A DNA stretch of 64,000 bases from Streptomyces sp. NBC_00461 (GTDB lineage: Bacteria; Actinomycetota; Actinomycetes; Streptomycetales; Streptomycetaceae), in contig NZ_CP107902.1 in NCBI RefSeq assembly GCF_036013935.1, positions 558,001-622,000 of the forward strand. The letters run 5' to 3'. This document shows positions 42,634-56,894 of the stretch, in pieces. The notes under the pieces were generated by a model. The model did not search any database. It was not told where the DNA came from and worked only from the letters and a program-made list of their open reading frames with translations. The translations under genes and the position numbers were made by a program. Position 1 is the first letter of the stretch, and every line of letters starts with the position of its first letter.

Positions 42634-43400
42634 GTGAGCGACGATTCGGCCGTGCCGGTTCGGTGGCCGCCAGCGGACGAGGAACGGCACAGGCCAGTTG
42701 GCTGGAGCTGTTCTTCGACCTGGTGGCCGTCGCGGGCGTGGCGCTGATAGCCCATCTGCTGCACGGCGCACCCGATCTGGCCGACGTCGGGCTGTACGCG
42801 CTGCTCTTCCTGGCGTTCTGGACGGCATGGGTCTGCTTCACCCTGTACGCCTATGTGGCCGACGAGGACACCCGTGCGCGTACGGTGCTGGCCGCGATGT
42901 TCGGCATGGCCGTCATGGCGGCCGCGGTGCCGGGGGTGCACGAGGGCGACGACCAGCAGGCCAGGGTGTTCGCTCTCGCCTACATCCTGACCCGGGGGCT
43001 GGCGAACCGGGCGTGGCAGTATCGACGGCAGATCCTCGTCGACCGGCCCGCCGCGCAGATGTCGCTCGGCGTGATTCCGTGGATCGTGTCCATCTGGGCG
43101 CACGATCCCGTCCGGTACTGGCTCTGGGCGCTGGGTATCACCCTCGACCTGTACGTCACCTTCGTGGTCTCCGCACGCGGCATCGTCGAGCGCCAGGCGG
43201 CCCGCGGGCGGCGCGACGACAGGCACTCCCGGCCGGGCGCGGTCGGCCTCGGCCTGTCGGCGCGCTTCCTCGGCCGCTTCCCGGCGGCCCCATGTACCCA
43301 GCGGCCCCTTCCTGATGCCGGCGATCGTCGGAGGCAGGTGCTGCCGTGCACGTCATTCGACCTGAGCGTGGCCAAATGGAGCCGTGCGAAAGGAAATTGA
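42634..43400 (+). pseudogene. Low-temperature requirement protein A (LtrA), truncated
   Basis: GGGGAG precedes GTG 42634, which opens VSDDSAVPVR. The conserved continuation VAASGRGTAQASWLELFFDL is in another frame from 42663, indicating a one-base change. Membrane helices follow (LYALLFLAFWTAWVCFTLYA, TVLAAMFGMAVMAAAVPGV, MSLGVIPWIVSIWA). After ARGIVERQAARG the family match ends and the frame runs on with unrelated residues to 43400. LtrA proteins normally have about 400 residues and 12 helices, so half is missing. The region 42344-42633 shows no supported gene. Confidence 0.7.
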
Positions 43401-43560
43401 CGGCTCTTCAGTTTCACGATCAACTACAACTTTGCCAGTTCTTGGTGTAGCTGGGCCATCGTTTACGTGAGCCTCGTGGGCACCAGGCGGTGACCGCAGC
43501 CCCGCCAGACAGGGCGCAGCGTGATGACCGTCCCCCCACGTACAGTGAGAGGCAACAACG

Positions 43561-44232
43561 ATGACGATGAACCGCGCGCTGCGGCACGGCGGCCGCGCGC
43601 TGGGTCTGACCGCGGTCGTGCTCGGGACGATCGCGGCGGCCGTGCCCGCTGCGGCCGACGAGCAGCCGACCTCGGAGCAGATCATGGCCGACTGCGCTTC
43701 CGGTGAAGGCAAGTGCAGCTTCAACTCCCCGAAGATCGGCGAGGCCTACCTCGGCAAGCCCCGCCAGGTCTCCGAACTGCTCTACAACTGCACCGCCTCG
43801 TCCGCCTCCCAGTCGATGTCATGGGCCGACACCGTGGGCTCCTCCCAGTCGGTGGGAGGCTCGGTCACCGTCGGTGGAGGGATCGAAGGCATCGTCACGG
43901 CCAGCGTGACAGCGACGTACAACTACACCTGGCAGAGTTCGCACACGGAGACCAGTTCCTTCACCGTGACCGTTCAGCCGGGAGAGGTCGGCTGGATCTC
44001 CCGTGCGCAGGTCATGCAGCAGATAACCGGCACCTGGCAGACCCACTACGACGACCCCAAGTGGGGTCACTACTACTGGTTCGTACCGGACGTGATCACC
44101 GGCCCTGCCACGAACGGCACCGACGGCAAGCACAGCGCGGTCGTGGTCAAGTCCCGCAAGATGACGGCCACGGAGAGGAAGCTCTGCTCCACCGGCTCCA
44201 CCGAGGACAAGGTCTTCACTCGCAGCCACTGA
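43561..44232 (+). CDS. Secreted protein with aerolysin/ETX-MTX2-like beta-strand pattern
   Basis: A 223-residue exported protein. The signal peptide contains [20 protein letters not shown] and ends near PAAADE. Two Cys near the start (DCASGEGKC) may form a disulfide. The middle has alternating polar/nonpolar strands rich in Ser/Thr/Val: [40 protein letters not shown] and [20 protein letters not shown]. This resembles the insertion hairpin and following strands of aerolysin-type pore-forming toxins, where a TxTxTxxxTV...PPG pattern is usual. There is no receptor-binding domain. Function is inferred from pattern only. GAGAGG lies upstream of the ATG, and a hairpin follows. Confidence 0.6.
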   Translation: MTMNRALRHGGRALGLTAVVLGTIAAAVPAAADEQPTSEQIMADCASGEGKCSFNSPKIGEAYLGKPRQVSELLYNCTASSASQSMSWADTVGSSQSVGGSVTVGGGIEGIVTASVTATYNYTWQSSHTETSSFTVTVQPGEVGWISRAQVMQQITGTWQTHYDDPKWGHYYWFVPDVITGPATNGTDGKHSAVVVKSRKMTATERKLCSTGSTEDKVFTRSH

Positions 44233-44257
44233 CGCAGCCCGGCTTCACGAGGCGGAC

Positions 44258-44283
44258 GAGCGGGCCGGAAGCCCGGCCCGCTC
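44258..44283 (+). terminator. Terminator hairpin after the secreted protein gene
   Basis: GAGCGGGCCGG (44258-44268) and CCGGCCCGCTC (44273-44283) form an 11-bp stem with a 4-nt loop, 26 bp after the stop codon. Confidence 0.8.
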
Positions 44284-44384
44284 TCCGCCCGCCGGGCCGG
44301 CGCCGGGCTCACCGACGGCGGACTCCGACGCCTGTCGAGTCGTCTGCGAGGGCGTTGTCAGTGGTGGCAGGCAGGATGGCGGGC

Positions 44385-46478
44385 ATGACGACACCCGTTG
44401 CACAGATCGTGGATGCCGCCGCCTACGCGCAGGCGGTCGAGGACGCGGTCAAGGCCGCGGCCGCCTACTACGAGGGCGGCTCCACCCCTCTGGACGACGA
44501 CGCCTACGACCGGCTGGTGCGGGGCATCACCGAGTGGGAGTCGGCTCACCCCGACCAGGTGCTGCCCGGCTCGCCGACCGGGAAGGTCGCCGGCGGCGCG
44601 GCGGTGGGCGATGTGCCGCACACGGTGGCGATGCTGAGCCTGGACAACGTGTTCTCGCCGGAGGAGTTCACCGCCTGGACGGCCTCGCTGGCCCGACGGA
44701 TCGGCCGCGAGGTGGAACGCTTCAGTGTCGAGCCCAAGCTCGACGGACTCGCCGTCGCGGCCCGCTACACCCGCGGCCGACTGACCCGGCTGATCACCCG
44801 TGGCGACGGCATCGCCGGGGAGGACGTCTCGCACGCGATCGGCACCCTGGAGGGCCTGCCGAGGACGCTGGCCGAGCCGGTCACCGTGGAGGTGCGCGGT
44901 GAAGTCCTCATGACGACAGCCCAGTTCGAGCATGCCAACGAGGTGCGGACCGAGCATGGTGGGCCGCCGTTCGCCAACCCGCGCGGCGCGTCCGCCGGCA
45001 CCCTGCGCGCCAAGGAACGCGCGTACACGGTACCGATGACGTTCTTCGGCTACGGACTACTGCCGCTGGCCGATACCGACCCCGCACTCGCCGGACGGCT
45101 CGGGGAACTCGCACACAGCGACCTGATGGCCCTGGCCGTACGGCTGGGGGTGAACACCACCGCCGCCACCGCGGTGCCCGGCGTCGTCGTCACCACCGGG
45201 GAGGAGGTTGTGGCCCGGGTGCGCGAGATCGCCGCCCTGCGCGCCGAGCTGCCGTTCGGCATCGACGGCATCGTCATCAAGGCCGACCTGGCCGCCGACC
45301 AGCAGGCAGCGGGATCCGGGTCGCGGGCACCACGCTGGGCGATCGCCTACAAGCTCCCCGCCGTGGAGAAGATCACCCGCCTGCTGGAGGTGGAGTGGAA
45401 CGTGGGCCGTACGGGCATCATCGCCCCCCGGGGCGTCCTCGAGCCCGTGGAGATCGACGGCGCCACCATCACCTACGCCACCCTGCACAACCCGGCCGAC
45501 ATCACCCGCCGCGACCTGCGCCTGGGCGACCACGTCATGGTGCATCGCGCCGGCGACGTCATCCCCCGCATCGAGGCCCCCGTCGCCCACCTGCGCACCG
45601 GCGACGAACAGGCCATCACCTTCCCGGAGGTGTGCCCGCGCTGCGGATCCGGCATCGACACCAGCCAGGAGCGCTGGCGGTGCGAACAGGGCCGCAACTG
45701 CCACCTGGTCGCCTCCCTCTCCTACGCCGCGGGCCGCGACCAGCTCGACATCGAAGGCCTGGGCGCCACTCGTGTCGTCCAGCTCGTCGAGGCCGGCCTG
45801 GTCGGCGACCTCGCCGACCTGTTCACTCTCACCCGCGACCAGCTCCTCGCGCTGGAGCGGATGGGTGAGACCAGTACCGACAACCTGCTGGCCGCCCTCG
45901 CGACGGCCAGGACGCGGCCGCTGTCGCGGGTGTTGTGCGCGCTCGGCGTCCGTGGCACGGGCCGCTCCATGTCCCGCCGCATCGCCCGGCACTTCGCCAC
46001 CATGGAACACATCCGCGCCGCCGACGCCGAGGCACTGCAGCAGGTCGAGGGCATCGGTCCGGAGAAGGCGCCCTCCATCGTCGCCGAACTCGCCGACCTC
46101 GCCGGTCTCATCGACAAACTCGCGGCAGCCGAGGTGAACATGACGGAACCCGGCGCCACTCCCCCGCCGCCCGTCGGCAGCGACACGCCCGACGCCGGCG
46201 ATGCCTCGGACAGCGCCCCGGCCGACGCCCCGCTCGCCGGCATGACGGTCGTGGTCACCGGCACCATGACGGGACCGCTGGCGCAGCTCAGCCGTAACCA
46301 GATGAACGAACTCATCGAGCGGGCCGGCGGCCGCTCCTCGTCCAGCGTGTCCAAGAAGACCACCCTGGTCGTCGCCGGCGAGGGCGCCGGATCCAAACGG
46401 GCCAAGGCAGACGACCTCGGCATCCGGCTCGCCACACCCGACGAATTCGCCGCACTGGTGGCCGAGTTCATCAACTGA
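44385..46478 (+). CDS. ligA: NAD-dependent DNA ligase (LigA), probable second copy
   Basis: A 697-residue NAD+-dependent DNA ligase. The adenylation Lys is Lys118 ([10 protein letters not shown]). The Ia domain lies at the N-terminus ([20 protein letters not shown]). [15 protein letters not shown] and [12 protein letters not shown], the zinc finger [20 protein letters not shown] with a fourth Cys in NCHLV, the HhH repeats (LEGIGPEK-like [20 protein letters not shown]) and a C-terminal BRCT domain ([20 protein letters not shown]) are all present. A flexible acidic Pro-rich linker precedes BRCT. All catalytic parts appear intact. Genomic context (no gatABC or other core genes) suggests a paralogue rather than the essential ligase. 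The start could also be ATG 44376. Confidence 0.88.
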   Translation: MTTPVAQIVDAAAYAQAVEDAVKAAAAYYEGGSTPLDDDAYDRLVRGITEWESAHPDQVLPGSPTGKVAGGAAVGDVPHTVAMLSLDNVFSPEEFTAWTASLARRIGREVERFSVEPKLDGLAVAARYTRGRLTRLITRGDGIAGEDVSHAIGTLEGLPRTLAEPVTVEVRGEVLMTTAQFEHANEVRTEHGGPPFANPRGASAGTLRAKERAYTVPMTFFGYGLLPLADTDPALAGRLGELAHSDLMALAVRLGVNTTAATAVPGVVVTTGEEVVARVREIAALRAELPFGIDGIVIKADLAADQQAAGSGSRAPRWAIAYKLPAVEKITRLLEVEWNVGRTGIIAPRGVLEPVEIDGATITYATLHNPADITRRDLRLGDHVMVHRAGDVIPRIEAPVAHLRTGDEQAITFPEVCPRCGSGIDTSQERWRCEQGRNCHLVASLSYAAGRDQLDIEGLGATRVVQLVEAGLVGDLADLFTLTRDQLLALERMGETSTDNLLAALATARTRPLSRVLCALGVRGTGRSMSRRIARHFATMEHIRAADAEALQQVEGIGPEKAPSIVAELADLAGLIDKLAAAEVNMTEPGATPPPPVGSDTPDAGDASDSAPADAPLAGMTVVVTGTMTGPLAQLSRNQMNELIERAGGRSSSSVSKKTTLVVAGEGAGSKRAKADDLGIRLATPDEFAALVAEFIN

Positions 46479-47109
46479 ATTCGAGGGACAACTCGATATT
46501 CACGCGGGTTGGCCCTCTGACCGCTCCGGCCATACCCGGACAATCCGACAACGGGCGTCCGCGGTAGCCCAGTTGGGCCTGATGCAGCGGCCCGCCCTGT
46601 CCTGCCACGCAGGCAGGGGGCGGCGCACGACCTCCCCAGGCACTGCGCCGCCTCCCTGCCCACATCCCCGTTGCCCGCACGCGGCCGAATTACGCCTCGC
46701 CGGTCCGAGGACGTCAGGCCACCGCCCGACAACGGCGGCAAGGTGTGGTCCTGGCCGGCCCGCCCGACCCAACTGGCATGCAGCGGCGGCCAGATGAAGA
46801 CGTAGGGACATGGGGACGATGCCACCACCGCGAAGCGCCGCCGCACGCAAGCTATTCGCCGGTACAGCGGTTGTAAGGCGCGGCCGTGGCGCAGGCGCAC
46901 GGAGCGGCGCCCACCGTCGTCCGGCGCGATCCCACCCGGCGGCGCTGTCCTGCGCGCTCCTGCCGCCAGGGGGCGGCCTCGCTCCCGGAGCGTGCCCTGC
47001 GGACCGGGAGACCTGCGACAAGTCACCGCACCGCACGCTTCTCGACTCCTGACGCCGCCCGCCGGGGGGCGTCGACCCTCCCGGGCGGGCTCGCCTCGTC
47101 CGGCCCGGC
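46479..47109. other. About 630 bp without a supported gene
   Basis: Open frames here are Arg/Pro/Gly-rich shadows with no domain, start or ribosome site. No clear hairpin was picked after the ligase gene. Confidence 0.5.
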
Positions 47110-47541
47110 TCAGCCCGCGCGGTCCAGCGGGCCCTCGAACAGGGGGAGCCGGGCGGTGATGCGCTTGCCGACGGGCTCCCGGTGCGCCTCGAAGCCCTGC
47201 ACCACCGCCATCACGATCTCCAACCCGTGCTGCCCGACCCGCCCGGCGTCGGCGGTCTCGGCCGACGGAAGTGTCGGTTCGGTGTCCCACACCGCGATCT
47301 CCAGCGCGCCGCCGGTGATGCGCAGGTGCAACAGCACCGGTCCGGGCGCGTATTTGAGCGCGTTGGTGACCAGCTCACTGACCACCAGCTGGGCCAGGTC
47401 CAAGGCGCGGGCCGACACGGGCAGCCCGTACGCGGACCGGGCCCGTGTCAGGAACTCCGTCGCCCGGGCCCTCGCGCCGGCGATACAGCCTGCGGCTCCG
47501 TCCAGGGCCACCGTCACCTCGGCGGGTGCGACATCGTGCAT
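47110..47541 (-). CDS. Anti-sigma factor-type ATP-binding protein (HATPase_c, RsbW/SpoIIAB-like)
   Basis: A 143-residue serine kinase-like GHKL protein. The N-box is LAQLVVSELVTNALKYAPGP and the G1 region LEIAVWDTEPTLPS, with GRVGQHGLEIVMAVVQGFEA as the G2/lid. Such proteins bind sigma factors or phosphorylate STAS antagonists in partner switching. GAGGAGGG lies 7 nt before ATG 47541, making the start firm. A STAS protein gene starts divergently about 230 bp away and a SpoIIE phosphatase is downstream of that, giving the three parts of a partner-switching system. Confidence 0.88.
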   Translation of the reverse strand: MHDVAPAEVTVALDGAAGCIAGARARATEFLTRARSAYGLPVSARALDLAQLVVSELVTNALKYAPGPVLLHLRITGGALEIAVWDTEPTLPSAETADAGRVGQHGLEIVMAVVQGFEAHREPVGKRITARLPLFEGPLDRAG

Positions 47542-47772
47542 CCAGGAACCCTCCTCGGGCACACAGGCTCCCTGTCATGATCCACGATGTCCCGTTCGTG
47601 GGCGCGTGAAGATCTGCGATACCCCGTTCATGGGCGCGCGTCTACCCCGTGCGCCGCGCAGTACTCCTGTGCCGCGAGCATATGAATGGGCCACCCGCGT
47701 GCATCGCACCTACGATCCCGGGGCAGCGTTGGCAACAAAGACGTGTGCCGACCCCACCGATGTGCGCGAAGG

Positions 47773-48144
47773 ATGCGAGTGGCAGACAAACAGGAACCAG
47801 CGGTTCACGGCCGGCTGACCGTCGTCCGCACCGACGCCGAGGGCATCACCGTGCTCAGCCTCGACGGAGAAGTCGACCATCAGAGCGCGGGCGCCCTGAC
47901 CCGGGCCATGCCTCCGGCGGACGCCACCGCCGGACACCGGGTCATCGTCGATCTGAGCCGGGTCACCTTCATGGACTCCAGCGGCATCAACACCCTGATC
48001 GCCGCTCATCAGGCCACGCAGGCCGCACGGGGGTGGCTGCGGCTCGCGGGCGCGCGGGGTGCCGTGCTGCGCACCATTCAGCTCGTGGGGCTCGACACGA
48101 TCGTCACGTGTTGTCCGACCGTCCGGGACGCCCTGGCGCCATGA
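47773..48144 (+). CDS. STAS domain anti-sigma factor antagonist
   Basis: A 123-residue STAS protein. The fold reads GRLTVVRTDAEGITVLSLDG, EVDHQSAGALTRAMPP, then HRVIVDLSRVTFMDSSGINT, LIAAHQATQAARG and a final helix. The Ser in FMDSSGIN is the usual phosphorylation site, switched off by an RsbW-type kinase and restored by a PP2C phosphatase. The start may be ATG 47773 or GTG 47779 (AAGG is better spaced for the latter). It lies between the divergent anti-sigma gene and the big kinase gene, on the same strand as the kinase and phosphatase. Confidence 0.88.
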   Translation: MRVADKQEPAVHGRLTVVRTDAEGITVLSLDGEVDHQSAGALTRAMPPADATAGHRVIVDLSRVTFMDSSGINTLIAAHQATQAARGWLRLAGARGAVLRTIQLVGLDTIVTCCPTVRDALAP

Positions 48145-48502
48145 CGGCCGGGCGCCCGGGCGGGCGGTCCGGCGGCACCGGCGTGCCCGCCGCCGGTCCC
48201 GATCCCCTTACGGCCTGCCCATCGCGGCCCGCCCAGCGGGCTCGCCGTCGGCCTGTGCGAAAACCCTTTGGGTACCCCGGTTCAGCACCGTCATTCCGCC
48301 TTCGCAGGGCCTTTTTCGGCGAGCTGTGATGCTCACGCCAGACTTTTGTTGCCGCGCGGCAACTGAGCTAATCTTCCACCGATTTCTCATCGGGCAGATC
48401 CGTGAACAGCGGAAATGCCGCTATTGAGCGGGGCCTTCCCGGCCCCGTCGCGGTTCCGGGTCCTCGGGGTGGGGACTCTTGGGGAGCGGAACGAGGGTGC
48501 GC
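48145..48502. other. Intergenic region upstream of the poly-HAMP kinase
   Basis: About 360 bp with no supported gene. It carries the promoter/palindrome listed at 48346-48374. Confidence 0.5.
48346..48374 (+). promoter_or_regulatory. Promoter with overlapping palindrome for the kinase-phosphatase genes
   Basis: TTGTTG (48346-48351), 17 nt, TAATCT (48369-48374). The perfect 16-bp palindrome GTTGCCGCGCGGCAAC (48348-48363) fills the spacer and part of the -35, which suggests repression or activation by a dimeric regulator. Confidence 0.55.
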
Positions 48503-52777
<4,275 letters not shown>

Positions 52778-52851
52778 CCAGGCGTCACAGCAGTGCGCAC
52801 CAGCCGACCGTGTGACGTCCCCGGACGTCCCAGCCGAGGAACAGGCCAGCC

Positions 52852-55317
52852 GTGAGTGATCTGCGTCAACCGCCCGAGCCGCACCGTGCCCAGAAGCCCG
52901 AGGGCGACCAGCCCACGCCGCGGGACTGCGCGGGCCCGCCCGAGTCCGGCAGCGGCGGCGACGCCGGCCCCGGACGGACGTCCCCGGTCGGCAGGCTCGC
53001 AGCGACCGTGGAGCGCCTGCGCCAGGAGGTGCGGGCGGCCCAGGCCGAGGCGGACGGGCGTGCACTGATCGAACTGGCCAAGGGCATCCTGGTCGAACGG
53101 CTGGGCTGCGGACCGACTCAGGCCGCGCGGCAGCTCGCCGAGCTCACCGAGCAGGCGGGGATGACGGCGCTCGAATTCGCGGTCGAGGTCATCAACCAGG
53201 CCTCGCGCGACCAACTGTCCGAGGTGGCCACTGCCTTCCTCGCCGCCACCGCGGCCAGGACCGAGGCCGCCGCCTCACTGGGAGGCCCATCCTCCGCCGT
53301 ACGGCTGCGGGCGGCCGAGAGCGGTGCACTGGCCGCCCACGACACCCAGGCCGTCGCCGATGCCCTGCTGGAACACGCCCTGACCCCGCTGGGTGCGGAG
53401 GCGGTGGCCATCTGGTCTCTGGGCACCGACGGCTCCCTCACCCTGGCGGGCAGCGCGGGGTTCTCTCCCGCCGAGGCCGGACGATGGCGGCACGTGCCCC
53501 CGGGCGTGACAACGGTCGCGCGGCGCGGGCTCGCCGATCGCGCGGGCCGGTGGATTCGCAGCCTGTCCGAGACCGGACTGCCCTCGATCGGCCAGCACCA
53601 CCATCCCGACGGCGGCCGGGTCGCCGTACCGGCCGGTGCCGTCGGAAGGATCCACGGGGTGCTGGAGATCTCGTGGGCCACCCCGCTGGACACTCCCGCC
53701 CCGCAGATCGTCCGCCAGATCGAGGCCCTGGCCGAGCTGTGCGCACACACCCTGGAGACCTACGTCCCCCAACACCCCGACGGAGAGGCGAGTTTCGGAG
53801 TTCCGCAGGACGTGGCCGAACTGATGGACCTGTCCGACGGGCTCCACGACCCGGCCCTGGTGCTCGTGCCGCACCTGGACGCCGACGCCAACCTCGTCGA
53901 CTTCCGCATCCGTCACGTCAACAGCCGCTTCCTGGACCCCGCCGGCCGGCCGCGCGGCGTCATCAACGGCGCCCTGCTGCTGGAGACGTACCCCATGGCC
54001 GCCGGCCAGAGCGAGCTCTTCGGACACGTGGAGCGCGTCTACGCCACCGGCGAGCCCTACCGCACCCGCCGGATGAGACTCACCGCCCTGGAGGACGTGC
54101 CCATGGCGGCGGTCGCCGACATCAGCATCAGCCGGCACGGCGGCAGCGTCCTGCTGATCTGGCGCATCGAGGACGAGACGGCCCGCCTGGCGAGCCTGCT
54201 CCAGCATGCCCAACGCCTGGGCCGTATCGGCGGTTTCGAGGAGAACCTCCTCACCGGCGAGATCTCCTGGAACGCTCAGCTCTACCACCTCTACGGCAGG
54301 CCCGTCTCCAGCGTCCCCGTGCCGCTGGAGGACCTGGCCGCCCACGCCCATCCCGACGACGCCGTCACCATCGGCCGGTTCCTGCGGACGCTGCTGCACC
54401 ATCGCCGGCCGGCGTCCACCTCGTTCCGCCTCCAGCGTCCCGACGGGGTGACACGCCACATCCGCGTCGTGGCCGAGCCGGTGCTCGACTCCGACGGCCA
54501 GCTGTTCGTCGTACGCGGGGCGTATCAGGACATCTCGGCCCACCACTGGACCGAGGTCGCGCTCGCCGCCACCCGCGATCAGCTCGCCCACAGCGAGCAG
54601 CAGGCCAGTGAACGCAACCGGCTCACCCTCCAGTTGCAGCACGCGATCATGCCTCCCGCGCAGGCGCCGCTGGAGGCTCCCGGACTGCGTGTGGCCGTAC
54701 GCTACCGCCCCGCGGAGACCCAGCATCTGGTCGGCGGCGACTGGTACGACGCGGTCGTCCTGCCGTCCAGGCTGGTCCTGCTGTGCGTGGGTGACGTCGC
54801 CGGGCACGGCATCGAGGCGGCCACCAGCATGGTCGTTCTGCGCAACGCGCTGCGGGGGCTCGCCGTGACGGGCGCCGGGCCGGGACAGTTGCTGTCCTGG
54901 CTCAACATGGTGGCCCACCATCTGACGGGCTCCGTCACCGCCACGGCGGTCTGCGGCCTGTACGACCCCGACCTCCGCACCCTGCGATGGGCCCGGGCCG
55001 GCCATCTGCCGCCCGTTCTGGTGCGTGGCACCGAGGCGGCGCCACTGCCCCTGATCAAGGGACTCCTGCTGGGTGCCGTACCCGAGGCGACCTATGAGGA
55101 GCACGAGGTCCAGCTGGCCGTCGACGACACGTTACTCATGTACACCGACGGTCTGATCGAACGTCGTGACCGGTCGGTCGAGGAGTCCCTCGCCCAGCTG
55201 CTGACGGCCGCACGCATGCTTTCTCCCACCCTGGACCAGCAGTTGGACCGCATGCTCACACACAGCAGGTCGGACACGGACGACGACACCTGCATCGTGG
55301 GCATCCGCGTGGCCTGA
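52852..55317 (+). CDS. ANTAR/GAF/PAS SpoIIE-type protein phosphatase (RsbU-like)
   Basis: An 821-residue cytoplasmic signalling protein. Residues about 55-115 form an ANTAR domain (GRALIELAKGILVERLGCGP, QAARQLAELTEQAGM), normally RNA-binding. A GAF domain (about 165-300) and two PAS domains (about 325-560; second ends FVVRGAYQDISAHHW) follow, then a linker helix and the PP2C/SpoIIE domain (about 600-820; GGDWYDAVVLPSRLVLLCVG, DVAGHGIEAATSMVVLRNAL, LLMYTDGLIERRD, DDDTCIVGI). The metal-binding Asp residues are kept. It should dephosphorylate a STAS antagonist such as the one at 47773. Start is GTG 52852. An ANTAR domain joined to a SpoIIE phosphatase is uncommon. Confidence 0.9.
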   Translation: MSDLRQPPEPHRAQKPEGDQPTPRDCAGPPESGSGGDAGPGRTSPVGRLAATVERLRQEVRAAQAEADGRALIELAKGILVERLGCGPTQAARQLAELTEQAGMTALEFAVEVINQASRDQLSEVATAFLAATAARTEAAASLGGPSSAVRLRAAESGALAAHDTQAVADALLEHALTPLGAEAVAIWSLGTDGSLTLAGSAGFSPAEAGRWRHVPPGVTTVARRGLADRAGRWIRSLSETGLPSIGQHHHPDGGRVAVPAGAVGRIHGVLEISWATPLDTPAPQIVRQIEALAELCAHTLETYVPQHPDGEASFGVPQDVAELMDLSDGLHDPALVLVPHLDADANLVDFRIRHVNSRFLDPAGRPRGVINGALLLETYPMAAGQSELFGHVERVYATGEPYRTRRMRLTALEDVPMAAVADISISRHGGSVLLIWRIEDETARLASLLQHAQRLGRIGGFEENLLTGEISWNAQLYHLYGRPVSSVPVPLEDLAAHAHPDDAVTIGRFLRTLLHHRRPASTSFRLQRPDGVTRHIRVVAEPVLDSDGQLFVVRGAYQDISAHHWTEVALAATRDQLAHSEQQASERNRLTLQLQHAIMPPAQAPLEAPGLRVAVRYRPAETQHLVGGDWYDAVVLPSRLVLLCVGDVAGHGIEAATSMVVLRNALRGLAVTGAGPGQLLSWLNMVAHHLTGSVTATAVCGLYDPDLRTLRWARAGHLPPVLVRGTEAAPLPLIKGLLLGAVPEATYEEHEVQLAVDDTLLMYTDGLIERRDRSVEESLAQLLTAARMLSPTLDQQLDRMLTHSRSDTDDDTCIVGIRVA

Positions 55318-55352
55318 GACGCGCCCCGGGGTCGTGGCGGGCCCGGGACGCC

Positions 55353-56894
55353 CTATTCGGCAGTGGTGGATGCGCCGACGGTGTAGGTGTCCTTGACCTT
55401 CACCTCGGTGACGGCGCGCCCTTCAGGGAACACCGCGCGCCAGTCGCCGATGACGTGCAGTTCGTCGGTGCCCATGGCACGGACGACCACCAGGCCCTCG
55501 TCGTAGGCCCGGTGCGCCTTCCACCAGAGGTTCACGAAGGCCTGGGAACGGATCAGGTGCATCCAGTCGGTGCGATACAGCTCCCGGTTGTAGTTCGACT
55601 CCCCCATCGTGGAGACGAACTTCGAATACATCGCCTTGACGTACTCCAGCGTCACCTCGTCGTCCTCGGCGATCGCCCGGTCCCGGGCGTCCTTGAGCGC
55701 CACGCGGAACTTCTCCAGCAGCCCCTCCGTGGCTCCCGACGTCCACGACTCGTGGATCTCCGGCGGTTCGCACAGCCCGTACTTCGGACCCGACAGACGC
55801 AGCAGGAGGCGCAGGGTCGGCTCGGTCACCCACAGCGGTCCCGGTTCGTCCCGGCTGCCGATCGGGTTCGGCAGGCAGGTGTCGTGGTCCCAGACAGGCG
55901 GGGTGATCAGATGGATGCCTGCGCGGCGGCGGTCGTGGTGGTCGCCGGTGGAGTGCTCCAGCTGACCGAGCGGCAGGTGCGTCTTGAGAGCGGACAGGTA
56001 AGCGCCGTTGATGTCGAGCGCGGTCACCTCGTGCTCTCCGTGCGGGAGTTCGGGGCGCGACCACTTGGGGCGGGCCTCCCAGACCTGGTCGGGGCCGCGG
56101 GCCGTCTGCTTGCGCAGGACGTCGGGGAGCCATGGGTGGGCGACGACGTCGTAACGGCCGCCCTTGCGGCTCTCGTCGAGCAGCGCCATCGCGTCCGGGA
56201 TCGCCCTCTTCACCAGTGCCGTGGTCGCTGCCGCGACGTCGCCGGAGTGCTCGGCGAGGGCGGCTGTGACGGCTCGGGCGATCAGGTCCGGGGTGTCGGC
56301 GGTCTGCATACGACGGCCGACGGGCACCACCTTCACTCCGCGGGTCGGCTGTTGCGGCCTGCCCGCGGGGGCCGTCCGGGTGGCGGCCTGGTGCGGTGCG
56401 GGTTTCTCCGGCTGCGGGGGCTCGGCCGTGCCGCACTCCGCGGGGTCCAGGTGCTGCGGGAATCCCGTGACCTGGTGGCGGGCGGGCTGACCGCACAGCA
56501 CACACGGCCGGGGTGCGGCGAGCACCTCGACGTCGTCGTCCTGGTCGGCGTCCCCAGGAGCGTCGCTCTCAGGTTCCTCCGCCGACGCGACGTCCTCGGT
56601 TTCGGTCGCGGTTTCGCTTTCGGTTTCGGCCTCGGCCTCGGCCTCGGCCTCGGCGGCCAGTTTGGTCCGTGCTCCTTCGAGGAAGTACGCGTACTTCTCA
56701 CGTACTTCCCCGCTCGGGTCACGTCCGGACTCCCAGCCGCCGACCGTGGACGGACTGACGCCCAGTGCCTGCGCGAGCTGGGTGCGCGAGAGGTTCAGCT
56801 CCTCGCGCAGGGCGCGCCGCTCCTCCGCGGGCGGTAGCGGGACCTCCTTCTTCGCCCCCGCGAGCAGCGCGTCGATCGCGTTGAAGTCCGTCAT
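55353..56894 (-). CDS. Telomere-associated protein Tap family
   Basis: A 513-residue protein. The N-terminus has an XRE-type HTH (LREELNLSRTQLAQALGVSP, STVGGWESGRDP) followed by an acidic Glu/Ala/Thr repeat linker and a Cys pair (CVLCGQPARHQ). The C-terminal half matches Tap as I know it: VTALDINGAYLSALKTHLPL, then RRRAGIHLITPPVWDHD, WVTEPTLRLLLRLSGPK, EYVKAMYSKFVSTMGESNYN and VVRAMGTDELHVIG. Tap binds linear replicon telomeres and recruits the terminal protein Tpg. LDINGAYL resembles motif A of family B DNA polymerases. ATG 56894 is 1 nt overlapped with the stop of a small XRE gene, so translation is coupled. No tpg gene is adjacent. Confidence 0.85.
   Translation of the reverse strand: MTDFNAIDALLAGAKKEVPLPPAEERRALREELNLSRTQLAQALGVSPSTVGGWESGRDPSGEVREKYAYFLEGARTKLAAEAEAEAEAETESETATETEDVASAEEPESDAPGDADQDDDVEVLAAPRPCVLCGQPARHQVTGFPQHLDPAECGTAEPPQPEKPAPHQAATRTAPAGRPQQPTRGVKVVPVGRRMQTADTPDLIARAVTAALAEHSGDVAAATTALVKRAIPDAMALLDESRKGGRYDVVAHPWLPDVLRKQTARGPDQVWEARPKWSRPELPHGEHEVTALDINGAYLSALKTHLPLGQLEHSTGDHHDRRRAGIHLITPPVWDHDTCLPNPIGSRDEPGPLWVTEPTLRLLLRLSGPKYGLCEPPEIHESWTSGATEGLLEKFRVALKDARDRAIAEDDEVTLEYVKAMYSKFVSTMGESNYNRELYRTDWMHLIRSQAFVNLWWKAHRAYDEGLVVVRAMGTDELHVIGDWRAVFPEGRAVTEVKVKDTYTVGASTTAE

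Noticed and set aside
46500-47036. 178-codon minus-strand open frame after the ligase gene
   Set aside because: No ribosome site, no domain, and Arg/Pro/Gly-rich composition typical of non-coding frames.
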